A stretch of 23,329 bases of DNA from NCBI RefSeq assembly GCF_946886105.1, contig NZ_CAMPHV010000063.1, forward strand, positions 1 through 23,329, written 5' to 3'. The translations under genes were made by a program, and so were the position numbers. The notes beneath the pieces were generated by a model. The model was not told where the DNA came from, made no database searches, and was given only the letters and a program-made list of their open reading frames with translations. The stretch is from an uncultured Pseudomonas sp. (GTDB taxonomy: Bacteria; Pseudomonadota; Gammaproteobacteria; Pseudomonadales; Pseudomonadaceae). Positions 8,352 through 16,225 of the stretch are shown here, piece by piece (the stretch's first letter is position 1; each line of letters starts with the position of its first letter).

Positions 8352-9140
8352 ATGCGTACCTCCATACTGCTTAGCACCTTGCTGGCGATGTGCATCGGCC
8401 TCGCCGGTTGTTCGTCGCAGCCCAACCCCAACCTGGAACAAGCGCGCAGCAATTACCAGCAACTACAAGCCGAACCAAAAGCCAGCAAATTCGCTGCGCT
8501 GGAAACCAAAAAAGCCGGCGAAATGCTCGAGAAAGCCGAACAGGCCCATCGCCAAGATGCCGACGAGGCTCGCGTCGACCATCTGGCGTATCTCGCCAAC
8601 CAGAGCATCAAGGTCGCAGAACAGACCATCGACCTAGGCGCCGCAGAGCAACAGCTCAGCCAGATTTCGGCCCAGGGCGACCAAGCGCGCCTTGAGGCAC
8701 GCGAGCGGCAGATTCAGGAATTACAGAGCCAACTCAATGCCAAACAGACGGACCGCGGCATGCTGGTCACCTTCGGTAATCTGCTATTCGATCTGGACCG
8801 CGCCACCTTGAAGCCCACAGCCATGGACAACATCGGCAAGCTGGCCAACTTCCTCAAACAACACCAGGACCGCCAGGTAATAATCGAGGGCTACACCGAC
8901 AGCAGCGGTTCGGACACCTATAACCTGCGCCTATCCGAACAGCGGGCCAACTCGGTGCGCGACGCGCTGATCCGCATGGGCGTGAGCGCCGACCGCATCG
9001 TCACCAAGGGTTATGGCGAGCAGTACCCGGTATCGAGCAACGACTCCCCGGCCGGCCGGGCGATGAACCGCCGGGTCGATGTGACCATTTCCAACGACGA
9101 TCAACCGGTCGCCCCGCGCTCGGCAGCCAGCGCGACTTGA
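8352..9140 (+). CDS. lptF: DUF4398/OmpA C-terminal-domain lipoprotein (lipotoxin F, LptF)
   Basis: A 262-residue lipoprotein with signal RTSILLSTLLAMCIGLAGC (Cys20, +2 Ser). A DUF4398-like helical region (about 25-130) is followed by an OmpA-type peptidoglycan-binding domain (about 138-255): LVTFGNLLFDLDRATLKP, the IIEGYTDSSGSDTYNLRLSEQRANSV block with the diaminopimelate-binding Asp and Arg environment, and GRAMNRRVDVTIS. A start at 8343 is in frame, but AGGA sits eight bases before the ATG at 8352, so I use that. In P. aeruginosa the equivalent PA3692 is named lptF (lipotoxin F) and is described as an AlgU-dependent outer-membrane protein; it is unrelated to the LPS-export LptF permease. 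A hairpin follows the stop. Confidence 0.88.
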   Translation: MRTSILLSTLLAMCIGLAGCSSQPNPNLEQARSNYQQLQAEPKASKFAALETKKAGEMLEKAEQAHRQDADEARVDHLAYLANQSIKVAEQTIDLGAAEQQLSQISAQGDQARLEARERQIQELQSQLNAKQTDRGMLVTFGNLLFDLDRATLKPTAMDNIGKLANFLKQHQDRQVIIEGYTDSSGSDTYNLRLSEQRANSVRDALIRMGVSADRIVTKGYGEQYPVSSNDSPAGRAMNRRVDVTISNDDQPVAPRSAASAT

Positions 9141-9152
9141 GCCCCCGGCCAT

Positions 9153-9178
9153 ACCGGCCCCTCCGAGGAGGGACCGGT
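9153..9178. terminator. Hairpin between convergent lptF and a small membrane-protein gene
   Basis: ACCGG-C-CCCTC pairs with GAGGG-A-CCGGT around a 4-base CGAG loop (10 pairs, one internal mismatch). It sits 12 bases past the lptF stop and 27 before the convergent gene's stop, so it could serve both strands. There is no strong T-tract on either side. Confidence 0.5.
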
Positions 9179-9205
9179 CATCGGCCAGATTCGTTGACGG
9201 CGCCG

Positions 9206-9508
9206 TTACTCGGCCGTGCAGCGAACCGCCTGCTTACGCTTGTCGACCAGTACGCCGCTCAAGCCCTTCTGCTCCAGGTCGAACAGCACCAGCACGCCAT
9301 CGATGCACTGCGCCACTTGGCTGGCGGGCTTCAGCGAGACTTTGTAGTCCTCGCCGGGCACGGTCTTGAGCATGGTGAAATCCGCCAGCAGCAAGGCGTC
9401 CTCCGGCTTGGCGATGTGCAAATAACCGTAGTAGCCGAGCACCGCCACGGTGGCGCAGACGCTGACGACGCCGGTGAGGATCAGGGGAATTGGATTCAGT
9501 TCACGCAT
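9206..9508 (-). CDS. Small membrane-anchored hypothetical protein
   Basis: A 100-residue protein with one N-terminal membrane helix (IPLILTGVVSVCATVAVLGYYGYLHI, about residues 7-32) and a soluble tail of about 65 residues. The tail contains two cysteines (QCIDG and the terminal VRCTAE) that could form a disulfide if it is periplasmic. I recognise no domain. The ATG at 9508 has only a weak GAGAG upstream. It follows the TIGR00266 gene on the same strand after 103 bases and may be cotranscribed. Confidence 0.7.
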   Translation of the reverse strand: MRELNPIPLILTGVVSVCATVAVLGYYGYLHIAKPEDALLLADFTMLKTVPGEDYKVSLKPASQVAQCIDGVLVLFDLEQKGLSGVLVDKRKQAVRCTAE

Positions 9509-9611
9509 TACGGACTCTCGGAAAAGGAAACAGTCGCCAGCGCCCGGAGCATGCCGGCGGACTCAGCCGCGCAGCTTGATACAAGCGCGCCCACTTGGCC
9601 AGCCCGCGCGA

Positions 9612-10358
9612 CTATTTGCCGCCAGCGCGTACCTCTTCGCGGGCCTTGAAGGTCGCCTCGTAGACCCGCTCGGCCAACCGCGAGAACGGTAGGCTTTGTA
9701 TCCACACCGTACCACTGCCCTTGAGCGTCGCCAGCAGAACTCCCTCGCCGCCGAACAACATGCTTTTCAACCCGCCCGCCAGACCGATGTCGTAATCGAT
9801 GCCCTGGGTAAAGGCCACCAGACAGCCGGTGTCCAGACGTAGGGTTTCGTCGTTCAGCTCTTTGCGGATCACCGTACCGCCGGCATGCACGAACGCCAGG
9901 CCGTCGCCTTCGAGCTTTTGCAGGATAAACCCTTCGCCGCCGAAGAAGCCGGCGCCGAGACGCTTGTTGAAGCTGATGCCGACCGCCGTGCCATGGGCCG
10001 CGCAAAGAAAGGCGTCCTTCTGGCAGATCAGCGTGCCGCCATGCTCCGCCAGCCGGATCGGCACCACGGTACCCGGGTAAGGCGCGGCAAAGGCCACCCG
10101 CGCCTGGCCTTTGCCGGCATTGGAAAAGTGCGTCATGAACAAGGATTCGCCGGTCAGCATGCGCTTGCCCATGCCCCACAACTTACCCAGCACGCCATTG
10201 CTCGAACCGTCGCCCATACGCGTCTCGAAACGCACGCCCTCGGTCATGTAATTCATCGCCCCGGCTTCGGCGATCACCGTTTCGCCGGGGTCGAGGATGA
10301 TTTCAACGCTTTGCGCCGAAGCGCCGAGGATTTCGTAGTCGAGTTGGTGGCTGGGCAT
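9612..10358 (-). CDS. TIGR00266 / AIM24 family protein
   Basis: A 248-residue protein of the TIGR00266 (AIM24) family, a beta-rich jelly-roll-like fold related to the mitochondrial AIM24 protein; the biochemical role in bacteria is unsettled. Typical blocks are [36 protein letters not shown], the glycine-rich [31 protein letters not shown] with its repeated counterpart [32 protein letters not shown], and [17 protein letters not shown]. No signal peptide or membrane span is present. The ATG at 10358 has AGGAA six bases upstream. Upstream lies the double inverted repeat at 10376-10575, with the QEGLA gene beyond it on the same strand. Confidence 0.93.
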   Translation of the reverse strand: MPSHQLDYEILGASAQSVEIILDPGETVIAEAGAMNYMTEGVRFETRMGDGSSNGVLGKLWGMGKRMLTGESLFMTHFSNAGKGQARVAFAAPYPGTVVPIRLAEHGGTLICQKDAFLCAAHGTAVGISFNKRLGAGFFGGEGFILQKLEGDGLAFVHAGGTVIRKELNDETLRLDTGCLVAFTQGIDYDIGLAGGLKSMLFGGEGVLLATLKGSGTVWIQSLPFSRLAERVYEATFKAREEVRAGGK

Positions 10359-10375
10359 GGAGGTTCCTTCAGTCC

Positions 10376-10575
10376 GTTGGGTTAGCGGCGGCCGAGTTAG
10401 TCGTCAACAACACCGTAAATGAACGCCGCGTAACCCAACAAGAGGCCGGCGCGGTGTCGTGGATAGACAACGCCTGATAAGCCATTACACCGCATAGAGG
10501 CCTTGTTGGGTTACGCGGCGGCTGACGGCGATGTCGTTGCTTACACCGCGAAAGTCGCCGCTAACCCAACCTACG
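10376..10575. repeat. Double inverted repeat (GTTGGGTTA type)
   Basis: Two stem units lie back to back. The first is GTTGGGTTAGCGGCG (from 10376) with its inverse ending TAACCCAAC near 10439. The second is TTGTTGGGTTACGCGGCG (from 10503) with the inverse CGCTAACCCAACCTACGG ending near 10575. The inner arms (10424-10442 and 10503-10520) are also inverted copies of each other, so the whole can fold as one large palindrome. It fills the space between the QEGLA and TIGR00266 genes. Confidence 0.65.
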
Positions 10576-10577
10576 GT

Positions 10578-11873
10578 TTACAAGATATTCGCGTAGTCGG
10601 CTTCGATCCGATCCAGGCTTAAGTGATTCAAGAAGTTGGAGAAGCACATCCAGGCCGACAGCGAGTTCAGGTCGCTGAACTGCGGAGGCAGGTATTTCGG
10701 TGGCGCGACCAAGCCTTCATCGACCAGGCGACGCAGGATGCGCATGTCTTCCAGGGTGGTTTTGCCGCAGAACAGCAAGGGAATCTGTTCCAGCTTGCCC
10801 TTGCGCACGGCGAGTTGGATGTAGTTGTAAACCATGATGAAGCCTTTCAAATAGGACAGGTCCTTGGTGAAAGGCATGCCGTTGGGCGTCGAGCCGCGAA
10901 ACACCCGGTTAGCATTGCTGTAGCTCTCTTCCTGGCTGAAACCTTGTTCGCGGTAGAACTCGAAAATCTGCAGGAAATCCGCACCCTCTTCGGCCATATG
11001 GATGGCGCGGGTGCGGTTGGTCAGCTTGCGCAGACGCGTCGGGTAGGAGGCGAAGGTGATCACTTCCATCAGGATCGCCAGGCCTTCCTGGGTCACCGTC
11101 GAAGATGGCGGTCCCTTGGCCAGGAAGGTACAGACCGGCTGGCTCAAACCGTTCAGCGTGGTCGCCACGTGCACCAGGCCCTCGTGCACTTCCAGCGCTT
11201 TCACATCGCGCTCGTTGAACAGCGCATCGGCGCGGATCTTGATGTAGTCGGCGCCCGCCGCCGCGTCGGCGAGAATCCCGTCGGACTCGAACACCCGAAT
11301 GGTGCTTTCCGCTTCGCCGAATACCTTGTTCAAGCGGCTTTGCAGCAGGCTTACGGCCTCGCGGGCGCTGAGATTTTTCGGTTCGTCCTTGAGGTCGCCG
11401 CGGCTGTCGATGTTGTTCAGGAAGTCGGAAAACATCAGCCCCAGGTCGGCCAGCGTCGGGTCGCCGGCATGGAAGGCATCGGAGGCCGCGCCGTAGAGCT
11501 CCTGGGAGATCAGACCGAAATCCTCGGTGCCGCGGGCCTCGAGCATACGCACGACCATGCGGTATTCGCGGCACATGCGCCGCATGATCTGCCCCACCGG
11601 GTTGAACTGGCCGAGCTGGCGGGTGATATCGCGCTCGATATTCTGGAATTCGAGTTTTTTCGCCGCCGCATCGAAGGCCAACGGACGGCTGTCGTAATAA
11701 GCGCGATCGACCGCCGGCAACTTGCGGCCTTTGTGTTTGAGGAACTCGCTGCGGATGCTTTCATCCCACTTCACCGCGTCCAACACGCGGATCGGCGTTT
11801 GCGCCTCGACAATGCGATCGGATAATGCCCGAACGATCAGTTGGTAATCGTCCAACCCGGTATGACTGTTCAT
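10578..11873 (-). CDS. QEGLA-motif (DUF1704/TIGR02421) putative zinc peptidase
   Basis: A 431-residue protein of the 'flavohemoglobin expression-modulating QEGLA motif' family. It has VHEGLVHVAT (an HExxxH motif, H230, E231, H235) and, 27 residues after H235, TQEGLA (E263), the expected three-ligand arrangement of a gluzincin-like metallopeptidase. A conserved FTKDLSYLKGF segment follows at about residue 335. The eukaryotic relatives (KIAA0895/MATCAP) are tubulin tyrosine carboxypeptidases with the same HExxxH layout. The frame is open further upstream through the neighbouring gene, but the ATG at 11873 with GAGGGG just before it is the only sensible start. It lies 23 bases after the lipoprotein stop, so cotranscription is likely. 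Substrate is unknown; peptidase activity is an inference. Confidence 0.9.
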   Translation of the reverse strand: MNSHTGLDDYQLIVRALSDRIVEAQTPIRVLDAVKWDESIRSEFLKHKGRKLPAVDRAYYDSRPLAFDAAAKKLEFQNIERDITRQLGQFNPVGQIMRRMCREYRMVVRMLEARGTEDFGLISQELYGAASDAFHAGDPTLADLGLMFSDFLNNIDSRGDLKDEPKNLSAREAVSLLQSRLNKVFGEAESTIRVFESDGILADAAAGADYIKIRADALFNERDVKALEVHEGLVHVATTLNGLSQPVCTFLAKGPPSSTVTQEGLAILMEVITFASYPTRLRKLTNRTRAIHMAEEGADFLQIFEFYREQGFSQEESYSNANRVFRGSTPNGMPFTKDLSYLKGFIMVYNYIQLAVRKGKLEQIPLLFCGKTTLEDMRILRRLVDEGLVAPPKYLPPQFSDLNSLSAWMCFSNFLNHLSLDRIEADYANIL

Positions 11874-11896
11874 CCGCCCCTCGTACCCCGTAAAAC

Positions 11897-12448
11897 TTAC
11901 TGGCCCACACGCTGATAGCGCGCAACCTCGATAAACACGTCCGAGTTCGCCTGGTCGTCCAGGTACGCGAATACCTGTTCCAGCGGGCTGGTGATCAACA
12001 CGCCATCGCCTTGCGGCATGTCCACGACTTCGCCGCGCAGCTCGCCCTGCTCCAGCTCCTGCAACACCCGGTCGATATCCAGGTTGTAGAGTACCAGTTC
12101 GTTGTCGTCGGTCAGCTCGAAGCCGGCGATGGCGAAATTGGCGCCGTACTTCTTCGACAGCCCGGCCGACAGGTACCAACGCTGGCCATGGTGGGCCACG
12201 GTGAAGCCGAACTCCTCGACGCTGTCGAGATTGTCCGGGCTGTCCACATAAGCCTTGGCTTTATAGACGTTGGATCCCGCGCGGCTGACGTACAGGTAGA
12301 TCTGTTCGCCCCATTCGTTCTTGCGCGACCACTCGCCGAGCAATGGGATCGGCGCCGGCTCATTGGCCGGAATCGGGTCTTTGAAGGTAACCAGGCAACC
12401 ACTCAACAGCAGAAAGGACAAGGCGGCAAGTAGGCGCCAAGCGTTCAT
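11897..12448 (-). CDS. Putative outer-membrane lipoprotein of unknown function
   Basis: A 183-residue protein with a clear lipoprotein signal (RLLAALSFLLLSGC, modified Cys18; +2 Leu, so outer-membrane sorting is predicted). The ATG at 12448 is chosen because AAGGAGAA lies about six bases upstream; an in-frame extension to 12475 has no such site. The mature part starts FKDPIPANEPAPIPLLGEWSRKNEWGEQIYLYV, an arrangement often seen in small beta-rich lipoproteins, and ends in mixed alpha/beta sequence. I recognise no named domain. It lies between the TetR gene (53-base gap) and the QEGLA gene (23-base gap), probably in one operon. Confidence 0.85.
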   Translation of the reverse strand: MNAWRLLAALSFLLLSGCLVTFKDPIPANEPAPIPLLGEWSRKNEWGEQIYLYVSRAGSNVYKAKAYVDSPDNLDSVEEFGFTVAHHGQRWYLSAGLSKKYGANFAIAGFELTDDNELVLYNLDIDRVLQELEQGELRGEVVDMPQGDGVLITSPLEQVFAYLDDQANSDVFIEVARYQRVGQ

Positions 12449-12501
12449 CGTGTTCTCCTTGTGCAATCGGTTCACGCTCTTGCCCCAAACCGCGGGCTAA
12501 T

Positions 12502-13215
12502 TCAAAGCCCCAAGACCAAGTGCATATAGCGCTTGAGGTTAGCCAGCATATCTTCTTTATCCAGATGCTCGACCCCATCGAGCAGGCCCTGATACTCCAT
12601 CCGCACAATAATGCTCGTCAATAGTTTGGCATCCTGCTCGGGCTGTTGCGAGCCCAGCACCTCGAAGAACTGGTTGACCCCCTGCAAAAGTATCTTCTGA
12701 TAGGCGCGCACCAGGCCGTGCAAACGAGGATTGAGCAAGGCCTCCTGATGAAAGGCCTGCTTGGCCAGCAGGTGATCACGGTGCTCGACCAACTGATCGC
12801 GCACGTATTCCACCGCCAATCCGGCGATTTCATTGGCCAGACGCCGACGCGCCTCGACACTGCCATCGAGCCGTCCGACCTGCTGCTGCAACAAGCCCTG
12901 GGTACTGCTCCAGACCTTGGCCATATGGACCGCGCTACGCTCGACGAACAGGGCGAAGGTATCGGTGATCAGGTCATTGATGTCCTTGAAGTAGTAAGTG
13001 GTGGCCGACAACGGCACCTCCGCTTCGGCCGCCACCGCGCGGTGGCGCACGGCACGTACGCCGTCGCGCACGATGATGCGCATGGCTGCATCGAGAATCG
13101 CTTGGCGCCGTTGTTCGCTGCCGTGCCTGCTGGCTTTGCGCCCGTGGTACTGAACACTTTCGGCGACGGCGTTAGCCACGTGGGTGGCGCTTTCCTGAAC
13201 GGGGTTGGGAATCAC
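12502..13215 (-). CDS. TetR family transcriptional regulator
   Basis: A regulator of 237 residues. The TetR-type HTH occupies about residues 35-85 (RRQAILDAAMRIIVRDGVRAVRHRAVAAEAEVPLSATTYYFKDINDLI), followed by an all-helical ligand-binding half. The N-terminal 30 residues before the HTH are an unusual polar extension. The frame is open to a TTG at 13242, but AGGA lies ten bases before the GTG at 13215, which I prefer. It is the first gene of a probable operon with the lipoprotein and QEGLA genes, and a TGACT...AGTCA palindrome lies 33 bases upstream, consistent with autoregulation. It corresponds in place to PA3699. Ligand unknown. Confidence 0.9.
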   Translation of the reverse strand: MIPNPVQESATHVANAVAESVQYHGRKASRHGSEQRRQAILDAAMRIIVRDGVRAVRHRAVAAEAEVPLSATTYYFKDINDLITDTFALFVERSAVHMAKVWSSTQGLLQQQVGRLDGSVEARRRLANEIAGLAVEYVRDQLVEHRDHLLAKQAFHQEALLNPRLHGLVRAYQKILLQGVNQFFEVLGSQQPEQDAKLLTSIIVRMEYQGLLDGVEHLDKEDMLANLKRYMHLVLGL

Positions 13216-13247
13216 GGTGGGACTGTCCTTTCTGACTGGCAAAGGGA

Positions 13248-13261
13248 TGACTGATTAGTCA
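13248..13261. promoter_or_regulatory. Candidate TetR operator palindrome
   Basis: TGACTGATTAGTCA is an inverted repeat (TGACT/AGTCA with one mismatch pair in the 4-base centre) in the short space between the lysS terminator and the tetR start. Position and symmetry fit an autoregulatory operator; no experimental support exists here. Confidence 0.45.
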
Positions 13262-13289
13262 GCCACGGCAACCCATCTCCAGGCAATAA

Positions 13290-13311
13290 AAAGCCGCCCG
13301 TAGGCGGCTTT
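13290..13311 (-). terminator. Rho-independent terminator of lysS
   Basis: AAAGCCGCC (13290-13298) pairs with GGCGGCTTT (13303-13311) across a 4-base loop, six bases past the lysS stop. On the minus strand the stem runs into TTTATTGCC, giving a proper T-rich tail. It separates lysS from the tetR operon. Confidence 0.88.
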
Positions 13312-13317
13312 GGACCA

Positions 13318-14820
13318 TCAGGCCTGCGGTCGCATATGCGGGAAGAGGATTACATCCCGAATAGACGGCGCATTGGTGAGCAACATCACTAAACGATCGA
13401 TACCGATGCCCTCGCCGGCGGTCGGCGGCATGCCGTACTCCAGCGCACGGACGAAATCGGCATCGAAATGCATGGCTTCGTCGTCGCCGGCGTCCTTGTC
13501 GGCCACCTGGGCATGGAAGCGTTCGGCCTGGTCTTCCGCGTCGTTCAACTCGGAGTAGGCGTTGGCGATTTCGCGGCCGCCGATAAACAGCTCGAAGCGG
13601 TCGGTGACGCTCGGATTCTGATCGTTGCGACGGGCCAGCGGCGAGACTTCGAACGGGTACTGGGTGATGAAGTGCGGCTGCTCCAGCTTGTGCTCGACCA
13701 GCTCTTCGAAAATCATCACCTGCAACTTGCCCAGGCCCTCGAAGCCGAGCACCTTGGCCCCGGCCTTCTTGGCGATCTCGCGGGCCTTGTCGATGTCCTG
13801 CAGGTCGGCGGCGGTGATGTCCGGGTTGTATTTGAGGATCGAGTCGAACACCGACAAACGCGCGAAGGGCTCACCGAAATGAAACACCTTGTCGCCGTAA
13901 GGCACGTCGGTAGTCCCCAGAACCAGCATGGCCAGCTCGCGGAACAGTTCCTCGGTGAGGTCCATGTTGTCTTCGTAGTCGGCGTAGGCCTGGTAGAACT
14001 CGAGCATGGTGAACTCGGGGTTGTGCCGGGTCGAAACGCCTTCGTTGCGGAAGTTGCGGTTGATCTCGAAGACCTTCTCGAAACCACCGACCACCAGACG
14101 CTTGAGGTACAGCTCGGGCGCGATACGCAGGAACATTTGCATGTCCAGGGCATTGTGGTGCGTCTCGAACGGCTTGGCCGCGGCGCCACCGGGAATGCTC
14201 TGCAGCATCGGCGTTTCCACTTCGAGGAAATCGCGCTTCATCAGGAAGCTGCGGATATGCGCGATGACCTGCGAGCGCACGCGGAAGGTCTCGCGCACTT
14301 CCTCGTTGACCATCAGGTCGACGTAGCGTTGACGGTAGCGCTGCTCGGTGTCGGTCAGGCCGTGGTGCTTGTCCGGCAACGGGCGCAGCGATTTGGTCAG
14401 CAGGCGCACCTCGGTCATTTCCACGTAGAGGTCGCCCTTGCCGGAACGCGCCAGGGTGCCCTCGGCGGCGATGATGTCACCCAAGTCCCAATGTTTGACC
14501 TCGGCAAGCTTCTCTTCAGACAGGGTTTTGCGGTTGACGTAGACCTGGATGCGCCCGCTCATGTCCTGGATGACCATGAAGGAGCCACGATTGAGCATGA
14601 TGCGACCGGCCACCTTGACCGGAATCGCGGCTTCGGCCAGCTCTTCCTTGGTCTTGTCGACGTACTTTTTCTGCAATGCCGCGCAATAGCTGTCGCGGCG
14701 GAAGTCGTTGGGGAAGGCGTTACCCAGCTGGCGCGCGCCGGCAAGTTTTTCCTTGCGCAGGGCGATCAGCTTGTTTTCTTCCTGTTGCAGTTCGTGGTGG
14801 TCGAGTTGTTGGTCGCTCAT
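13318..14820 (-). CDS. lysS: Lysyl-tRNA synthetase, class II
   Basis: A 500-residue enzyme that charges tRNA-Lys with lysine. An OB-fold anticodon-binding domain (about 60-170, [28 protein letters not shown]) is followed by the class II catalytic core: motif 2 [26 protein letters not shown] and motif 3 [30 protein letters not shown]. Length is standard. The frame is open to 14931, but the extension lies inside a repeat element; the ATG at 14820 starts the usual MSDQQLD N-terminus. Its ribosome binding site is weak (GAAAAGA). It follows prfB on the same strand with a 147-base spacer containing a repeat, the common prfB-lysS arrangement. Confidence 0.97.
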   Translation of the reverse strand: MSDQQLDHHELQQEENKLIALRKEKLAGARQLGNAFPNDFRRDSYCAALQKKYVDKTKEELAEAAIPVKVAGRIMLNRGSFMVIQDMSGRIQVYVNRKTLSEEKLAEVKHWDLGDIIAAEGTLARSGKGDLYVEMTEVRLLTKSLRPLPDKHHGLTDTEQRYRQRYVDLMVNEEVRETFRVRSQVIAHIRSFLMKRDFLEVETPMLQSIPGGAAAKPFETHHNALDMQMFLRIAPELYLKRLVVGGFEKVFEINRNFRNEGVSTRHNPEFTMLEFYQAYADYEDNMDLTEELFRELAMLVLGTTDVPYGDKVFHFGEPFARLSVFDSILKYNPDITAADLQDIDKAREIAKKAGAKVLGFEGLGKLQVMIFEELVEHKLEQPHFITQYPFEVSPLARRNDQNPSVTDRFELFIGGREIANAYSELNDAEDQAERFHAQVADKDAGDDEAMHFDADFVRALEYGMPPTAGEGIGIDRLVMLLTNAPSIRDVILFPHMRPQA

Positions 14821-14858
14821 GGTCTTTTCTATCTGCCTGGCGTGTAGTGCGATCTGGG

Positions 14859-14957
14859 GTAGGAGCCAGCTTGCTGGCGATGCTCTTTCGTGGCGAATCG
14901 GCGGTATCTCAGATCGCCGGATCGCCAGCAAGGACTAGGCGTCCCCCTGGCTCCTAC
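14859..14957. repeat. GTAGGAGCCAGC-type Pseudomonas inverted repeat
   Basis: The left arm starts at 14859 (GTAGGAGCCAG, then CTTGCTGGCGAT) and is inverted on the right as ATCGCCAGCAAG (14921-14932) and CTGGCTCCTAC (ending 14957). This is a widespread intergenic repeat in Pseudomonas. It occupies most of the prfB-lysS spacer and could fold in the cotranscript. Confidence 0.75.
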
Positions 14958-14967
14958 AGAGTTAGGT

Positions 14968-16063
14968 TTACAGCCCCTGTTTCAAACTGGCGACTAGGTA
15001 CTCGTCGATGTCGCCATCGAGCACGTTGACGCAGTCGCTACGCTCGACACCGGTGCGCAGATCCTTGATCCGCGACTGATCGAGCACATAGGAGCGGATC
15101 TGGTGGCCCCAGCCGATATCCGATTTGGAATCTTCCAGCACCTGCGAAGCCGCGTTGCGTTTCTGCACTTCCTGCTCGTACAACTTGGCCCGCAACATTT
15201 TCATCGCGGTGTCTTTGTTGGCGTGCTGGGAGCGTTCGTTCTGGCAACTGACCACGGTGTTGGTCGGCACGTGGGTGATACGCACCGCCGAGTCGGTGGT
15301 GTTGACGTGCTGACCGCCGGCCCCGGAGGAGCGGTAGGTGTCGATGCGCAGATCGGCCGGGTTGATTTCGATCTCGATGTTGTCGTCGATTTCCGGCGAA
15401 GCGAACACCGCGGTGAACGAGGTGTGGCGACGGTTGCCGGAGTCGAACGGGCTCTTGCGTACCAAGCGGTGCACGCCGATTTCGGTGCGCAGCCAACCGA
15501 AGGCGTATTCGCCTTTGATATGCACGGTGGCGCCCTTGATACCGGCGACTTCGCCCGCGGAGAGTTCCATGATGGTGGCGTCGAAGCCGCGCTTGTCGGC
15601 CCAGCGCAGATACATGCGCAGCAGCATGTTGGCCCAATCCTGGGCCTCGGTGCCGCCGGAGCCGGCCTGGATGTCCAGGTAGGCGTTGTTCGGGTCCATC
15701 TCGCCGCTGAACATCCGGCGGAATTCCATTTTTTCGAGGATGTCGCGCAAGCGCTCGACTTCGGCGGCCACGTCGTCGACGGCGCCCTGGTCTTCCTCTT
15801 CAGCGGCCATCTGCAACAGGTCGCGGGAGTCGGCAAGGCTGCCGTCGAGGTCGTCGATGGTTTCGACGATCAGCGCCAGGGAAGCGCGCTCGCGCCCCAG
15901 ATTCTGGGCATATTCCGGGTTATTCCAGACGTTCGGGTCTTCGAGTTCGCGGTTTACTTCGACCAGGCGATCATGCTTTTGATCGTAGTCAAAGATACCC
16001 CCGAATGGTCAGGGTGCGCTCGGACAGGTCCTTGATGCTGTTAAGGATCGGGTTGATTTCCAT
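14968..16063 (-). CDS. prfB: Peptide chain release factor 2 (programmed +1 frameshift)
   Basis: RF2 recognises UGA and UAA and triggers peptidyl-tRNA hydrolysis. A 24-codon first frame (16063 down to the TGA at 15991-15989, [24 protein letters not shown]) continues after a +1 shift as [29 protein letters not shown] and on to 14968, giving 364 residues, equal to the family norm. The second frame shows the codon-recognition tripeptide SPF ([11 protein letters not shown]) and the catalytic GGQ ([20 protein letters not shown]). The break is genuine autoregulation: RF2 shortage favours the shift. A candidate promoter lies 40-70 bases upstream. lysS follows downstream. Confidence 0.96.
15988..16003 (-). 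promoter_or_regulatory. prfB +1 frameshift site
   Basis: On the minus strand the site reads CGGGGGTATCTTTGAC: an internal Shine-Dalgarno-like G-run (15998-16002), three bases, the CTT slippery codon (15994-15992), in-frame TGA (15991-15989) and a following C, the poor-termination context. It matches the classic E. coli element except C for A before the G-run. Confidence 0.95.
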
Positions 16064-16106
16064 GGCTGGCGGCACTCACAGGTCAAACTTTTCGGAAAAG
16101 CCGGCG

Positions 16107-16135
16107 AGTATACCCCACTCCGCCCTGGCTGGCAG
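16107..16135 (-). promoter_or_regulatory. Candidate sigma-70 promoter of prfB
   Basis: On the minus strand CTGCCA (16135-16130), 17 bases, then TATACT (16112-16107) lies about 44 bases upstream of the prfB ATG. The -10 is near consensus and the -35 matches 4 of 6. On the plus strand another TATACT (16180-16185) lies upstream of the diguanylate cyclase gene but lacks a recognisable -35. Confidence 0.5.
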
Positions 16136-16225
16136 CCCGCCACTGGCCAAGCGGATCGGCGGAGCGCTGTCGGGCTCTCTATACTGCAAAAGCACTCATG
16201 CCTTCCCCCTGGAGATTACCGGACG

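Noticed and set aside
10376..10575. CRISPR-like repeat array
   Set aside because: The repeats are inverted, only two units, with no regular spacers and no cas genes.
10623..11825. Open frame of 400 codons on the plus strand opposite the QEGLA gene
   Set aside because: Antisense shadow without recognisable domain or ribosome binding site.
13468..14847. Open frame of 459 codons on the plus strand opposite lysS
   Set aside because: Low-complexity antisense translation; lysS on the other strand is unmistakable.
15989..15991. prfB as a pseudogene broken by an in-frame TGA
   Set aside because: The stop lies within the conserved programmed frameshift element and the shifted frame gives a full-length RF2.
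15103..16035. Open frame of 310 codons on the plus strand opposite prfB
   Set aside because: Antisense shadow of RF2, no supporting start signal.
16180..16185. TATACT as a promoter -10 for the diguanylate cyclase
   Set aside because: No usable -35 at 16-18 bases upstream (CGGCGG there); recorded as a possibility only.
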